Of a stretch of 64,000 nt of DNA, positions 34,283-45,557 are shown in pieces. The DNA comes from Conoideocrella luteorostrata. Lineage: Eukaryota > Ascomycota > Sordariomycetes > Hypocreales > Clavicipitaceae. How positions within the stretch are numbered: the stretch's first letter is position 1; each line of letters begins with the position of its first letter. Where the stretch lies: contig JASWJB010000007.1 in NCBI GenBank assembly GCA_032433595.1, positions 62,001-126,000 on the forward strand, given 5' to 3'. A model generated the notes under the pieces. The model worked only from the letters and a program-made list of their open reading frames with translations, made no database searches and was not told the origin of the DNA. The translations under genes and the position numbers were made by a program.

Positions 34283-34590
34283 GGTCGGCAGGTCAAGAAA
34301 GCTCACCAATTACGCGAGTTGGTGCTAAGAGAAAGAGTACCAAATCATGAGTCCAAATGATGCAATCAACCCAACTACTGCCTACGCAAATTATTGCAAA
34401 GTACTGTGTTGAGGAGATCACATGTCCGTGATACAGCTAAATGCCCACAGAGCAGGAACTTGACGCTAAATGCAAGGCATATCGAACTATAAACCGAGAA
34501 GAAAAAAACGCCCGTTATGCAACCCAGCTTTTTGTCCCAAAATATACAGCTTATTACATTAAATACATGTGTTCCCTATCCACCCTCCTG

Positions 34591-36163
34591 TTATGACGGA
34601 ACCTTGCTCCATTCCTTGCACATACCAAAGACCGTCCTGCAAAACTTGCCGTATTCCACGACGGGATCGAATCTGTGCCAGGACCCCATTGCATGATGGG
34701 CTAGTCGGGCGTCTGGATCGGTGTATGGCCTGGAACCCATGTTGCCGTATCTGCCGCGGCCGGGGCTACAATCGTCAGTTGCTGTCCATAAAGAATAGAT
34801 GCTCATAGACCGATCACCCCTTAAAATGAAAAGGGAGGAGGGGCTTGGCTGAACATACCTAAATCCTGTCATAGGCAAAATGAGAACATCAGACACCAGC
34901 TTTGCCCTCCCGCCATCGTGCAATCCTGTCAGCGCATTCCACCGTAGACCGACCTGTTTTTGTAGCCATTTCATGGTAGTTTCAGTCACGGCAGCGGGAC
35001 CAGTGCGTGTCAACGGATCATGTTCTTTGGGCTGCTTTCCATCTGGCGTTTGTAACAGTGATTGCTTCTCTGCCTCAAGCTTATCCTGAAGTCGATCCAT
35101 GAATCGATATAGTACGGGATGTTGAGGCGCAGAAGCCATGGCCCAGTTCGTTAGCTGGACTGGGAAGTCGTAGCCCATGCGCCAGTACTGATTGGTCTCG
35201 GGATCGGTGTCGGCTTCGAGACCCCAAAGGAGATTGACGGGTCTAATATCGACCGGATCGGGTTGGGGGTATGTAGGCTGTTCTTTGGGAAGTTCTGCGC
35301 CGTATGTATTGCCGGTTTGATCATCGGTCCAGACGGAAATGTCGTGTTTTCCGATCCAATCTGCTGGGTGTTTGAGAGGTACAGTATCAACATCGCCATA
35401 CTGCAACCAAGTCAGCGACCTCAGCCCTGTTTCACGACTTCCGAATACAGCATTGCGCAACCATGACAAAACTTACAATACCGCCAAACCACTTGCAAAC
35501 TAGGACCCTGAAAATATCAACCTTCTCGACCCTTGAAAACATTTTCTGGTAATCATCCAGGAAGTAGCCCTCCTTCTCATTCACCAACATGGCGACTCCG
35601 TTGTCCGCCCACCAGAAATATGCCATCTCTCGAAAAGTATCGTTGGCGGAAACGCTGTACTCGAGCCATCTCTCGACATAGGTGAGTAGATCTTCATTCA
35701 ACCTGGTCAAATCGTTGTTGTTCCACTTTTGATGGACAATCAATGGAATATTCGAGTACGGAACTTGTCGATGAGCAGCTAATTTGGCGGAATCGGAGGC
35801 GAATTGTACAGCTTCTAGTATATTTGCGGGCTCGGGGTGGTCGCCTTGCCATGAAGGAGGGATATACCAAGCTACACAGCGAACAGAACAGTGTTAGAAC
35901 AGTAATAGAACGGATGGAGCATTTCGCCTCTGCAAGACAAGCGCATAAAGTGCATGGCCTATACACATACCTCCTCCCGTCTTTGTTACCTGCTGAATGT
36001 GCTTCCAAGCCAGCGGAAATCTTAGCTCAATTTCCTCTGGGTTCAAGAGACGAGGTGCGTTCTTGGTCGGCCACAACAGCGACCAAAGAGCGACACAGAA
36101 GACCACACCGCCTAGAAGCAGTATCCGAGGCCGAACCTTCAGAAACCGCGGCGAGACGAGCAT
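34591..36163 (-). CDS. GT32 alpha-1,6-mannosyltransferase, Och1-like
   Basis: Four exons on the minus strand (36163-35971, 35871-35477, 35400-34859, 34765-34591) give 434 residues; phases fit at every junction. It is a type II Golgi protein: a short N-tail, one membrane span (RILLLGGVVFCVALWSLLW), then a lumenal catalytic domain. The GT32 catalytic DxD is at 199-201 (YGDVDTVPL), with IPLIVHQKW upstream and the C-terminal GNMGS and YGKFCRTVFGMC blocks typical of Och1/Hoc1-like enzymes. Och1 relatives start the alpha-1,6 outer chain on N-glycans using GDP-mannose. The start at 36163 places the span correctly; an in-frame ATG at 36256 is possible. A second GT32 gene lies about 1.5 kb away on the same strand. 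Confidence 0.88.
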
Positions 36164-37643
36164 GGTTATGTTATCGTAGGATTGGGCTGTATTGAAGGGA
36201 ATGCCCACCGCCCGGCCGAGTGTCAAGAGGCGAATGTGGGAGGGAATCTTACGCACGTCGCATGCTGCCTTTGGATGGACGCTTGCGCCTTGAACTCAAA
36301 TCGGAAGGGGGTGCACGAGGCAAGTAGTTAAGCGCAGGCAATGAATATGAAAATTAAAATTCACAAAAGAAGAGAAAATGCAGTATTATCAGATAGAAGG
36401 TGAGCATGGGAAGCAAAGAAAGGAGGAAGGATTAGTAGAGGCATTAGGTGGCGGTAGATGATGTGCTGCTGGCTTGGCGTTGGAGACTCCGAAATTCTTG
36501 CGATCAACAATTCGATATGGCTATCCACGCTCCCGACCAACCAGGACGAGAGTTGGGTAGCACTGGATCAGCGGCCCGTCCGGAGAACAAGGAGGGCACG
36601 TACTCCGTACGGAGTAGTATTGTAATGGACTCGGCTGCCCGCCCATGACTATCTGGTAGGTACTTAATAACTAGTCTGAAGTTAAGGGTCCCGGGGGGAG
36701 GATTCAGTGAGGTCTGGCACCTTGCCGGCCTGAGAGAAATGCCGGACCCCCTAACACTCCACCCCGTGTGGGCCGGTGGTTGGAGTCGAGTCCATTTCTA
36801 GCGCTCGCGATCAAGGTATTCGCAACACAAATAAACTGGTGGCAGGCAATCAGGCGACTCGAGTCCCATAGTGAATTTTGTCTGGAGCCGCTACAATGCA
36901 CGTTGTGGTGTAGTTACTCGTTTCAGGATGGATAACACGGCACGACCAGCTTTCAAAGATGCAATTCTAGAGCTTCAGGGGTCAAAGCACTAGCGACGCC
37001 CCGCAATACCTTGAACGCCCTACGCTGGCGCGGCGGTCACTGTGGCTTGCCGAAAAGGGGTCCGGACGGTTCTCCCCAGAGCCGACTTCAATACAGAGTA
37101 CTGGCTCATCAAACGTCTGATATTCCGAGACATGTAGACTCAACAGCAAAGATGTGGACAACATGGAAAGGAGCCCGGCGGTCGACGGCTGTGTAGAGTC
37201 ATAATTGTCTAATTGTAACGCTGAGGCGGGAATTCTGTTCCTGACATGGGTGTTGAGCGCCGGATCTCACCTTGCGGTCGGGTACTCGGTACGTATTTTA
37301 TTGCGCAGATTGCATAGTAATATTTATCGACAGGCGACGTTGGGGTCTGATATTGATGCTAATTTGGCACCAAAGCGTTTACTATTACTTGCAGCAATAC
37401 ACGGTAAAGTGCTTGGAAACATAAATAATTTGGTATTAAGTTCGGACAAATGGTCCATTATTTTCTATGTACACTTCGCTTAAGAGTGATTCAGACATAT
37501 TTGTATACATCGTATGCGCTGTGATGCGTATGTTGCGACTTGGGTTTCGTTTGCTGTCCACCCACGTGTAAGTGAAGCACTACGTGAACGTCGCGCGCTA
37601 GGCAGAGCAATCATGCTATCAAAAGCAAGATTGAGGGGGGTAT
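36164..37643. other. Intergenic, no supported gene
   Basis: About 1.5 kb separates the two GT32 genes. It contains the perfect 16-base palindrome TACTCCGTACGGAGTA at 36601-36616, made of two head-to-head copies of the dispersed 9-mer, and no coding-like frame. Confidence 0.45.
36601..36616. repeat. Perfect palindrome of two TACTCCGTA halves
   Basis: TACTCCGTACGGAGTA is identical to its own reverse complement and joins two copies of the dispersed 9-mer head to head. This is the most complete form of the element in the window. Confidence 0.6.
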
Positions 37644-38621
37644 CTAGAATCGCCGCAGCAGCGATTTTCTTCTCAAAAATAGCGCCAGCGCAACTCCCAC
37701 AAAGAAGAAGAAAATCAAGTTGATCCGGCTCCCAATTGAAACAATCAGTTTTGCATCGTATGAGTGCCACGACGAACTACCCAGATGGTCAAAGATTGGC
37801 GTTGATGCCCGCCCATTCAAGCTATGCAAGGGGCCTGGGAGGATCTTGAGGTCCTTCCGATCCGACTCGTATACGTGGATTACAGATGCAAAATGGCATC
37901 CTGTGCTGAACATTACGGTTGGATATGGCAAACCGAGCCACGCCCTATTGTATGTAGTGAGATTGCGGACGATGTCGCCCACAAAGGCATTATCTTTGCT
38001 CGCCATCATGAAGCCGATAGAGAAGCCAGTGGGGTGCGCTTCGGGGGCGACAAAGGGGAATCGCCGCAGAGGGCCAAGAGCTCGTTTGCATTTAAGGTCC
38101 ATGTCCAGAATAACGCCTCCATATGATTGCAACAGCATGTACCGTAGAGAATCAATCCGTTCTACGGGATATTGGTAGTTATCCCAAAGTTCCTTCAGTT
38201 CGGGGAACTTTTCCGCGACGAACTTGCCAGCGTTGTCATCGGTCCAGACGTGTGACTCCCAGCCAGGATGGATGTCAATGCAACTTTGTACGGCGGCTCC
38301 CCATCGGCTCTTCCAACGGCCCTCGTTGTCGCCTAGTGCAATATGATGTAGGATGGGAGGTACAAGGTCCTCGTACGGCGCGGCACTGACCTGATTCTTG
38401 CTATAGTTTGCGAAGGTCACGTCGAAGTTGTCGTTCGATTGGGACAAGATAAAATCCGATGCATTCTCGTGCCAGAACACGCGGAGCGCGGCAAGAGTCC
38501 AGCTAGTATAGAGGAGGTGGCGGCCGAACCACAGAGTGATGAGCAGGATTGCTACGGTCGCCCAAATAATTGACCGATATCTCCCCCCGGACTGGTTCCG
38601 CAGATAGCTGGATTTGTGCAT
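37644..38621 (-). CDS. GT32 glycosyltransferase, Sur1/Csh1 (MIPC synthase)-like
   Basis: The single exon encodes 325 residues. The protein has an N-terminal membrane span (about 18-38) and a second one close to the C-terminus (INLIFFFFVGVALALFLRR). Between them is a GT32 catalytic domain with the DxD at 173-175 (VILDMDLKC) after SLRYMLLQSYGG, and an IDIHPGWESHVWTDDN block. This two-span layout matches yeast Sur1/Csh1, the catalytic subunits that add mannose to inositol phosphorylceramide in the Golgi. Another GT32 acceptor cannot be ruled out. It shares family and strand with the Och1-like gene but only the DxD core is alike. No intron is needed. Confidence 0.85.
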   Translation of the reverse strand: MHKSSYLRNQSGGRYRSIIWATVAILLITLWFGRHLLYTSWTLAALRVFWHENASDFILSQSNDNFDVTFANYSKNQVSAAPYEDLVPPILHHIALGDNEGRWKSRWGAAVQSCIDIHPGWESHVWTDDNAGKFVAEKFPELKELWDNYQYPVERIDSLRYMLLQSYGGVILDMDLKCKRALGPLRRFPFVAPEAHPTGFSIGFMMASKDNAFVGDIVRNLTTYNRAWLGLPYPTVMFSTGCHFASVIHVYESDRKDLKILPGPLHSLNGRASTPIFDHLGSSSWHSYDAKLIVSIGSRINLIFFFFVGVALALFLRRKSLLRRF

Positions 38622-41600
38622 GGTGAGATTTGAACTTGAATTTTCTTTTATATTCCCGAACTTGTCGCAATGGCCCGTCTCGCAGATATATAGCGGTCGA
38701 ATCCTCGATTTCGCGATTTTCGAATCCGTCCAAGAGGAGCCAGTACGGGGGAGATGCGACGGGTGAAGCCGATGCGAGGGCGCTGGTTGCGGCTATGGAC
38801 CGCGATCAGTAGGCAACGTGGACGGAAGTTGGCACGGTGTCGATGACGATTCAGTGGCAACAAGAAATGCCCGAAGAGTAACCAAGGGGATCTTGGAACG
38901 ATCTCCAGTGAGGAGATAGTGACGAGTTTAGGAGTAGGGAGGCGCAGGCATATTGACGTCCGCCAATGTTCCTCAGATCGCCGATGAGAGCTAATAAATG
39001 TTGTCAGAAGATACAACACGGTGCGTAGTCGTAAATGCTCTAATATTGATTAAAAGGTGGCTTGCTGAAGAGTAAAAAAAGGAGCGTGGAACTTTGTCGC
39101 TGTATTAGGTGTGGTTCGATGAAGGAAGAAGAGTGAGGAGGAAGGACGAAGTAGAGGAAGGAGGGACTAGGCGCGCAACAGCCATCACTCGATTCAGCGA
39201 GATGAGCGCAGCATTACCAGAGCATAACAGGCCAGGGGGTGTTGAGGCAAGATCTGGATGGGTGAACGGCTCAGGAATAGTGGGCAGGGGGCAAAGAAAA
39301 ATTAATGTGGACCCCGGTGCCACAGCTGCTCCAGTCAGCACACTTTGCACCGCCTGGACAAGTCGAGGCAGTTTCCAGTGCCACCACCCCACCCGAGAAG
39401 CAGTCTCGCAACTGTGATCTACAAATACTGTGCCTGGCATCCAGTGACATTCATTGAACAGGATCGAATCTTGGGACGCGCAGGAGACGGTGGGCTCGCC
39501 TGTGAAGGCAAAATGAACTCTTGAGCCAAGGAGCCACGCGACATGCAACCACGCGGGACTCATCAATCATCCCATCTCTGCGCGAGAGCAATGTCAGGGC
39601 TGAGGCAGACCACGGTCCGGCACAAGGGCCTAGACCTTTCGCTGACCAGGTGCTCGTGTGCAGCCGCAGCAAACCAGTCTAGAGCGAAGCTGGCACAGAG
39701 ATGCCAGACACCAACAAGGCACCCTGCAGCCACAAACAGCCCAAGCAAAGAATCGATTGGAGCATCTGTGGGCTCAAACAAGTTCCATGCTGATGCATCT
39801 TAAGAGGTGGTTGCGACTAACTACGGAGTAGGGGCAAGTTACCAAGTGCCAATTATTAGGTCATAATTATGTGGTGATACACGCGACACCGACAAATTAA
39901 CCACAGAGAGCTGTTTTGCCAGGCTGTTTCGCCAAGGAACAGCATTGGAATGATGGCCAACAGCAACTGTATGATGCAGCACGTCCATTATCAACAAGAG
40001 GAGTGAGAAGGTCGAAGCATTTCATGCCAGCGACCTGGCATGTGTTGGCAGAGCAAAGCCACCGAGTCTGACATGTTCATTCGTGTCACCCAGCCTCAAC
40101 CTGCGAATGATAATTGTCGCTCGTCCGTGCACTCTTAGTTCGTACTTCTCCAAGCACAGCGAGCAAGTTGAGAGCGCCCAGTTGCTCAGTCTTGTGGCGC
40201 TGACCAGACCAGCCTTGGACAAAGCCACGGCGACGCACAATAAGTCCAGTAAGATCCTTCGGAAAGTGTCCGTGACGGCACCCATCTAGCATTCATCAAG
40301 TTTGAAGCACATCTACTCCGTACTCCGTACGGGGCTCGCCAAAAAAGGCCACGGCGTCAAATATCCGCGTTGGCCTGCCGAGAGCCGTCCACAATGGTAA
40401 AGACGGTGCCAAGAGTGACTTGCCTCAGCTATTGCACCGAGCCTCGCACAGGTACAAAGTACGGAGGAGCTAACTAGTTACTTTGTACTCCGTAGTCCGT
40501 AAAACAGAGAGCCATAATGCCATAATGCGAAGACCACGATATTTGCCGTGCCGATCCCCCGTTGCGCTTCATTTCGTTCTTCAGCACGCGCACTCCATAA
40601 TGATATGTAGTTGGAGGCGCTATAAAAGCTATTTCGAAGAATATTAAAAAAGGGGCTGCTTTCGTTTAGTTCTATGTACTTAGGATGGAGCAAGAAAAAT
40701 GAATGATAAGAGTGAAAACAAGTGATCGTGTGATGGAATAAGTCCAGAGCATCAAGAGGGAAAAGGCGGCCCGGCTGTCTCGATTTCTTACTGCCACCAC
40801 GAATCTAGAAATTCCTTGTGTGGGTAGCGTCTGGGCAGCTGCAGCCTGTACGGAGTACGGTAGACGCGTTCTCTAATGACGTGGCGCAACCCAGGATGCT
40901 GAGGCCGCCGGCGCAATCAAAGCCAGTGGGCAGGAGGAAAAGCACACTAGTCTTCCTAGCAGGGACGAGTGTACTAGTACGAGTCGAGCTCCTAGTTCCT
41001 TTTAGGTACTCAGAACGCTGGAATCTCAGTGCTTCGAACCCTTATGATGATCACTGGGATGTGATAGTCCACTGGCGCCGAGATATCTGTGACTCGTATC
41101 TGTAGACCGAGAGCATCCAACATCGAGTGGACTTCCTCAGTGGAAAGGAGATCTGATGCATTGCATGTGTTAGGTATGCTCCGTACTGTTCGGAGTAGAA
41201 AGGTTTTTGATGGTTGCTAGGTCTCATGGCCGCCACAGGTAAGGGTTCAGGATTTGCCATAATACGCCACACTTTGGCCTGAGGCTTAACATTTCGAAGC
41301 GCATCCAAACGGCATGCACCTTACAGAAACTGTGGCGCAGTTGCAGTCAGTCAACGCCACCTCAGTGAGCCGAAAACAGATAGCAAGCATCATTGCGCAG
41401 ATTTGTGACAGCAAATTCACACATAGACGCCCGCAGATCCATCGTGATCGAGTGCCGAGCCAAATAACATTGAATCCCTTCATCTGGCGCACGGTGAAAG
41501 TAGGGAACGTCGGACCCAGGACACCAAGGTAGCCGACTTAACAGTGCTTGAGTCCTGACCTGCCCTGCACTGCAAAGCTGGACGTTAACCCCTGATCGCC

Positions 41601-41635
41601 TGCTTCTCACCAGACAGCCGACTACAACCCAGCGC
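38622..41635. other. Long intergenic region rich in TACTCCGTA repeats
   Basis: Three kilobases without a supportable gene; a 153-codon frame at 39105-39566 (minus) has no motif. Exact copies of the dispersed 9-mer lie at 39822-39830, 40314-40322 and 40321-40329 (overlapping in tandem), 40486-40494 and 40849-40857. An inverted repeat GTACAAAGTA/TACTTTGTAC spans 40452-40488. The last part is the promoter of GPI12. Confidence 0.5.
40314..40329. repeat. Tandem overlapping TACTCCGTA pair
   Basis: Two copies of TACTCCGTA overlap by two bases and run on into a CGGGG stretch. This is the densest local cluster of a 9-mer that recurs through the intergenic DNA of the window. Confidence 0.6.
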
Positions 41636-42771
41636 ATGTTGAAATCTACATTCTTGTCAATAATGCGGAGGCTCAACAATGCAGTGCAGTCGTTCTCTAG
41701 GGCGTGCCACTGGGTTGTGGCTACACGCAGTCGCCGCCGATGGTTCATCCGCGTAGCCTTGATCGTTGTTCTCTTCCCACTCTTTTTGCAATGGATCTTG
41801 GCATATATCCTGGGGAGTGACGCTCGTTTACTTCCTCCAGAGTTGCTAAAAGCCAAAAACTTACTAGTTGTGACGGCCCATCCTGATGATGAGTGTCTCT
41901 TCTTTTCACCCAGCATTCTCGGTGTTTTAGATAGAAACAAGAATATCAAAGGTGGTTTGGTGGTTATGTCAACAGGTATGCATGCCCCCCCCCCCCATGG
42001 CAAAGTCATCAGAATAGCGTCTTTCCTATGCCACGCAGCTACTGACATGCTACCTACAGGTAACAACTACGGACTAGGAGAAACCAGAAAGAAGGAACTG
42101 CTCGGGTCCTGTGCGGCTCTTGGCCTTGATACTTCGAGATGTGTTGCCTTGGATCATCCCGATTTGCAGGACAACCCAAAGGTTTGGTGGGATGAGAACA
42201 AGATCAAGCCTATTTTGAAAGAGTATATTGACAAGTGGAATATTGATGCTGTGAGTACGCCGATTGCCTACGGATCGTCGACAAGCAGCTTACGTATCGA
42301 CAGATCATTACCTTTGATGAGGGCGGTGTTTCAGGCCACATCAATCATCGCGCGGTCAGCTCAGCCGTCAAGTAGGTCTATCTTGGATACTCAAACATTC
42401 TCATGGCTTCGGCGTAACTAACGCGTTCTAGCCAATACGTGGCGGAAAATGAAAAGGCTCCAGCATCGTACATGGTCGTCTCCGTCGCCCTCCCTAGAAA
42501 GTACACATTCCTCTTGGACCTCCCTCTTACAGCCCTCTCATTCTTGTGGAGAATCTTGGCCAGCATTTTCTTCCCCTCCAGCACAGCGGATCCCAAGTAC
42601 AGTACCCGGGCGCTGGTAGCCAATACGTGGCACAGGTACATCATGACCAGACAGGCTTTTGCTAGCCACGGCAGTCAGTACACTTGGGACAGGCACTTGT
42701 ACATGATCATTAGTAGATATGTATGGTTTAACGATCTGCAGCGGGTAGTAGCTAAGACGGCTACATCATGA
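41636..42771 (+). CDS. GPI12: GlcNAc-PI de-N-acetylase (PIG-L)
   Basis: Four exons (41636-41975, 42060-42250, 42304-42371, 42432-42771) give 312 residues with matching phases. The enzyme removes the acetyl group from GlcNAc-phosphatidylinositol, the second step of GPI-anchor synthesis on the cytosolic face of the ER. The zinc motif AHPDDE is at 81-86. A second conserved block, ITFDEGGVSGHINHRAV, is assembled from exon 3, so the small exon is essential. A membrane span around 38-58 (FIRVALIVVLFPLFLQWIL) anchors it in the ER. Intron 1 contains a C12 run (41985-41996) that could slip in sequencing or replication. The gene is followed after about 100 bases by the 3' end of a minus-strand peptidase gene. 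Confidence 0.93.
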
Positions 42772-42867
42772 TGAAAAGGTAGCGAAATCCAAAAACAATC
42801 TTTGACAGTAATAATGATGAACTTCCCCACAAAAGCGTCATTTATTTTCTTAGGGCACCACACTTCA

Positions 42868-44337
42868 TCACTTGCTGTCAGGTGTCTCGATGTGTCGCAT
42901 ATAGCCTCTCCCATACATCTGCAACAACTCTTCCACCTTCTTCCTCGGAAGTGCTTTGGTCTCGAATCCATTACCCTTCATAGTCTGCGCCTCAGTCATG
43001 GAGTTCAACAGTGCCTCCTCGGTAGCCTCCGCTGCAGCCGTGAAAACCGCATCTATAAGTTGCGTCTTCATTGTTGCAACCGTATCCGACTCCAAGAATG
43101 GCGGCAAACTGCTATTTCCATCCCATGAGGATGGAGATTCGGGTGAATTGGCAGTTGAAAGCGCCATGAAGAACTCGCCGCTGAAGTTGCGACCCACTCC
43201 ATGGCCGGATACTTGCGAGAGTCCCATGCCTGCGCGTTGGGCTATGCGTCTGAGCTGATGCGGAAGCAAGGGAATGTCGGTGCTGTGCATACATATTATT
43301 AGCCAGATAAGCCCTCAGATTATATGGGACCCAACGGCGCGCTGCTTACATGATGAGAACAAGACAGCCTAAAAACTTGTTAGCATATGACAATACTCTT
43401 CTCGATCTGGTAGCAAAGGTCACTCACTGCCCTCAGCAGCTTTCCCCGTCTCGGGAGCCTTGGGCGCAGCGCTGGTCTCCTGTTGCTGGCTCTTTTTCAA
43501 GATCTTCCCCACAGGTACTCCATCAATTTGTAAATCATCCATGCTTCCGTAATTATTCTGTACAATCACACCAACAGTATAAGTTATGCCGTCTACGTCT
43601 TTCAAAATTCGGGAACTGGTCCCCGTCCCGGCCTTAAAGCCGTGACTTCGCATGGCTGTACCACCGCCATGATTGCCTTCGAGCACAGATTCCTGGGACT
43701 CAGCCCGCATAAGAGCCTCAAAAACGTGGTGATCTTCAATGGAGCTTGAGAAAATGTCGTTCATAAGCCCGTCAAAGGTTTCTCCCACGGTGGGGAAGCC
43801 AATGAAATTGAACTTTTCCATGCCGGTGTGGCCATCTTCTTCCAGGTATTTTGATATCCACCGCCAGATGGCGTCGTATACTTTGCCGACGCTTACCGTG
43901 TTTGTGAAGGCGATTGGCTACGTTGTGTTAGATAACATGGGCTCAGGGATGATAAGGTGAGGGCTGGGGGGTTTGGGTATTGACAGACTGCTCGGGTGAA
44001 GCCCCATTCACGAATTTGATGTAAGCCTGTCCATTCGCCCATGCCGTTCATGTCGTGCACCGCCGCGTAGCACGGCACGTAAACCGTATTCTTGATTCCT
44101 CGGGGGAGAATCACAGTCACACCAGTATGTATGTCATTTTCGTCGTCATTGACATCTACCTGTCCTACTCGAACGCCTATATCGAAATTGGATTAGTTTT
44201 GCTACCTCGGCAACACCTCTTCTTTTATGTGTGTACAAACCTGGAACATCAAGGACGGAATTGAGGGGACCAGTTGGGTAGCGGCCTGGAGCATAACCCC
44301 AATCGCGAATTCTTGATGATGGCTTCGTGATAATCAT
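42868..44337 (-). CDS. DmpA-type S58 peptidase (aminopeptidase / beta-peptidyl aminopeptidase-like)
   Basis: Five exons (44337-44241, 44176-43989, 43917-43428, 43368-43350, 43282-42868) join in frame to 402 residues. The sequence matches the S58 family: GPLNSVLDVPGVRVGQ, GVTVILPRG, then EGNHGGGTAM, YTVGVIVQNNYGSMDDLQIDG and TDIPLLPHQLRRIAQRAG. In DmpA the precursor cleaves itself before a nucleophilic serine; here the serine is S259 in EGSCLVLI. Its codon is split by an intron (A in exon 3, GC in exon 4), and exon 4 is only 19 nt long. Family members cleave N-terminal residues from peptides or amides, including D- or beta-amino acids. No secretion signal is seen, so a cytosolic role is likely. 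The bacterial family link makes old horizontal transfer possible but unproven. Confidence 0.87.
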
Positions 44338-45557
44338 TTTGTCTAATTATATTACGATGTTGAACACATGTGCCTATCGTTTTGAAGTATGAAGTATCGG
44401 TATTGACAATTATTTCACTTTTTATTTTATTTGTTCACATCCATCAATTGTACTTTACCTTTCGTAGTTTATCTATCTGGTTAATTACAATGCGGGGCTA
44501 CGCACTGCACTGGGTACGGATCCCGTCGTACAGCAAGATAGTTATACGATATAGACGACGAAGCTGACGACGAAGACGACGACGAAGCAACGCCGGTGAC
44601 GAAACATATTAGGCTCTAAATCGAAAAGTGGCGATTCATACCACACTGCTACGGTTCACCCAGCCGGCAACTACTACATGGGGTAAACCCCGTCTCGTGA
44701 AATCTGTTAGACCAATATGGAATATAATTCATGAGCAGTCGACATCTTGTAGGCTATTGGTCGGTATATCTGAGTACGCAGTCTTTCTTCGCACACGATG
44801 TTGCGTCAGTGGCCGCATTGTAGTTAGACCTTGGTTGGTTTACCTCGATCCGAGCGAACAGCCACGCACACGACAATGCAGCTCTTACCGGCACAGCAAA
44901 ATTAGTGTCAGGGCATAGACTCCTGGCGTCCTGATCAACCCCAATACTTTCGATTGACGTTCGGGAAGATTCCGAGTAATGCAGCCTTGTTAATCCAATT
45001 GGGATTGGGTGCTGCTGTAACAGACGGGGTGTGCGACATTTGGGCAGTCTGGAGGAGTAGCCCGATGGAGTTGTACGGTCAGTAATATTAGCGCTAAAAG
45101 CGTAGTATTGTATGACATCTTGCATTACCATACTCTATACGGAGTACCGTTGGCTAACTGCTTGGAATGTTGTGATGTGTGAGCGCATGACCGTGGCTAC
45201 AGTGTCGAGACGCGCGACTTTGGCAACTGAATATATCTCATCAGGTTATACGGTAAGAGTTGTACAGGGAGATCCGAGCCTGCATATCAACGAAGCGCCT
45301 GTGGGGACTCTAAATGTTCATGTCTGAATCAATGAGGCGCCTGGTGTGCATAAGTTGACACAATAATATGCGGCTTTTAATTCACCGTGCCGAAGTATCC
45401 GGCAGGACGTACTCCGTACACGAGCTCGAATAGCAGTATCTGGAGACCCCACGGGGGCCGCAAGTTTAGCTGTAAGATTCCACGTAGCTTAATACTTTCC
45501 CGTAGGCCAATAGGTCTTTCTTAAGTATAGGTCTGTTGTAATCGGGCGATTCCAAAA
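44338..45557. other. Intergenic, no supported gene
   Basis: This is AT-rich near the S58 start. It contains an irregular GAC/GAA triplet run at 44554-44588 and exact 9-mer copies at 45138-45146 and 45410-45418. No coding-like frame. Confidence 0.45.
44554..44588 (+). repeat. GAC/GAA trinucleotide run
   Basis: An imperfect triplet repeat of GAC and GAA units. It could vary in length between strains. No gene lies over it. Confidence 0.5.

Larger units (their letters stand above)
33865..34590. other. Intergenic with repeat copy and microsatellite
   Basis: No gene is supported. This holds copy B of the dispersed repeat (34234-34282) and, just before it, a short run of 9-base units at 34195-34221. 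It also includes the 3' side of the GT32 gene. Confidence 0.45.

Noticed and set aside
39105..39566. A 153-codon minus-strand frame
   Set aside because: It lacks motifs, overlaps frames on the other strand and its Pro/Ser/Leu-rich text looks like chance translation.
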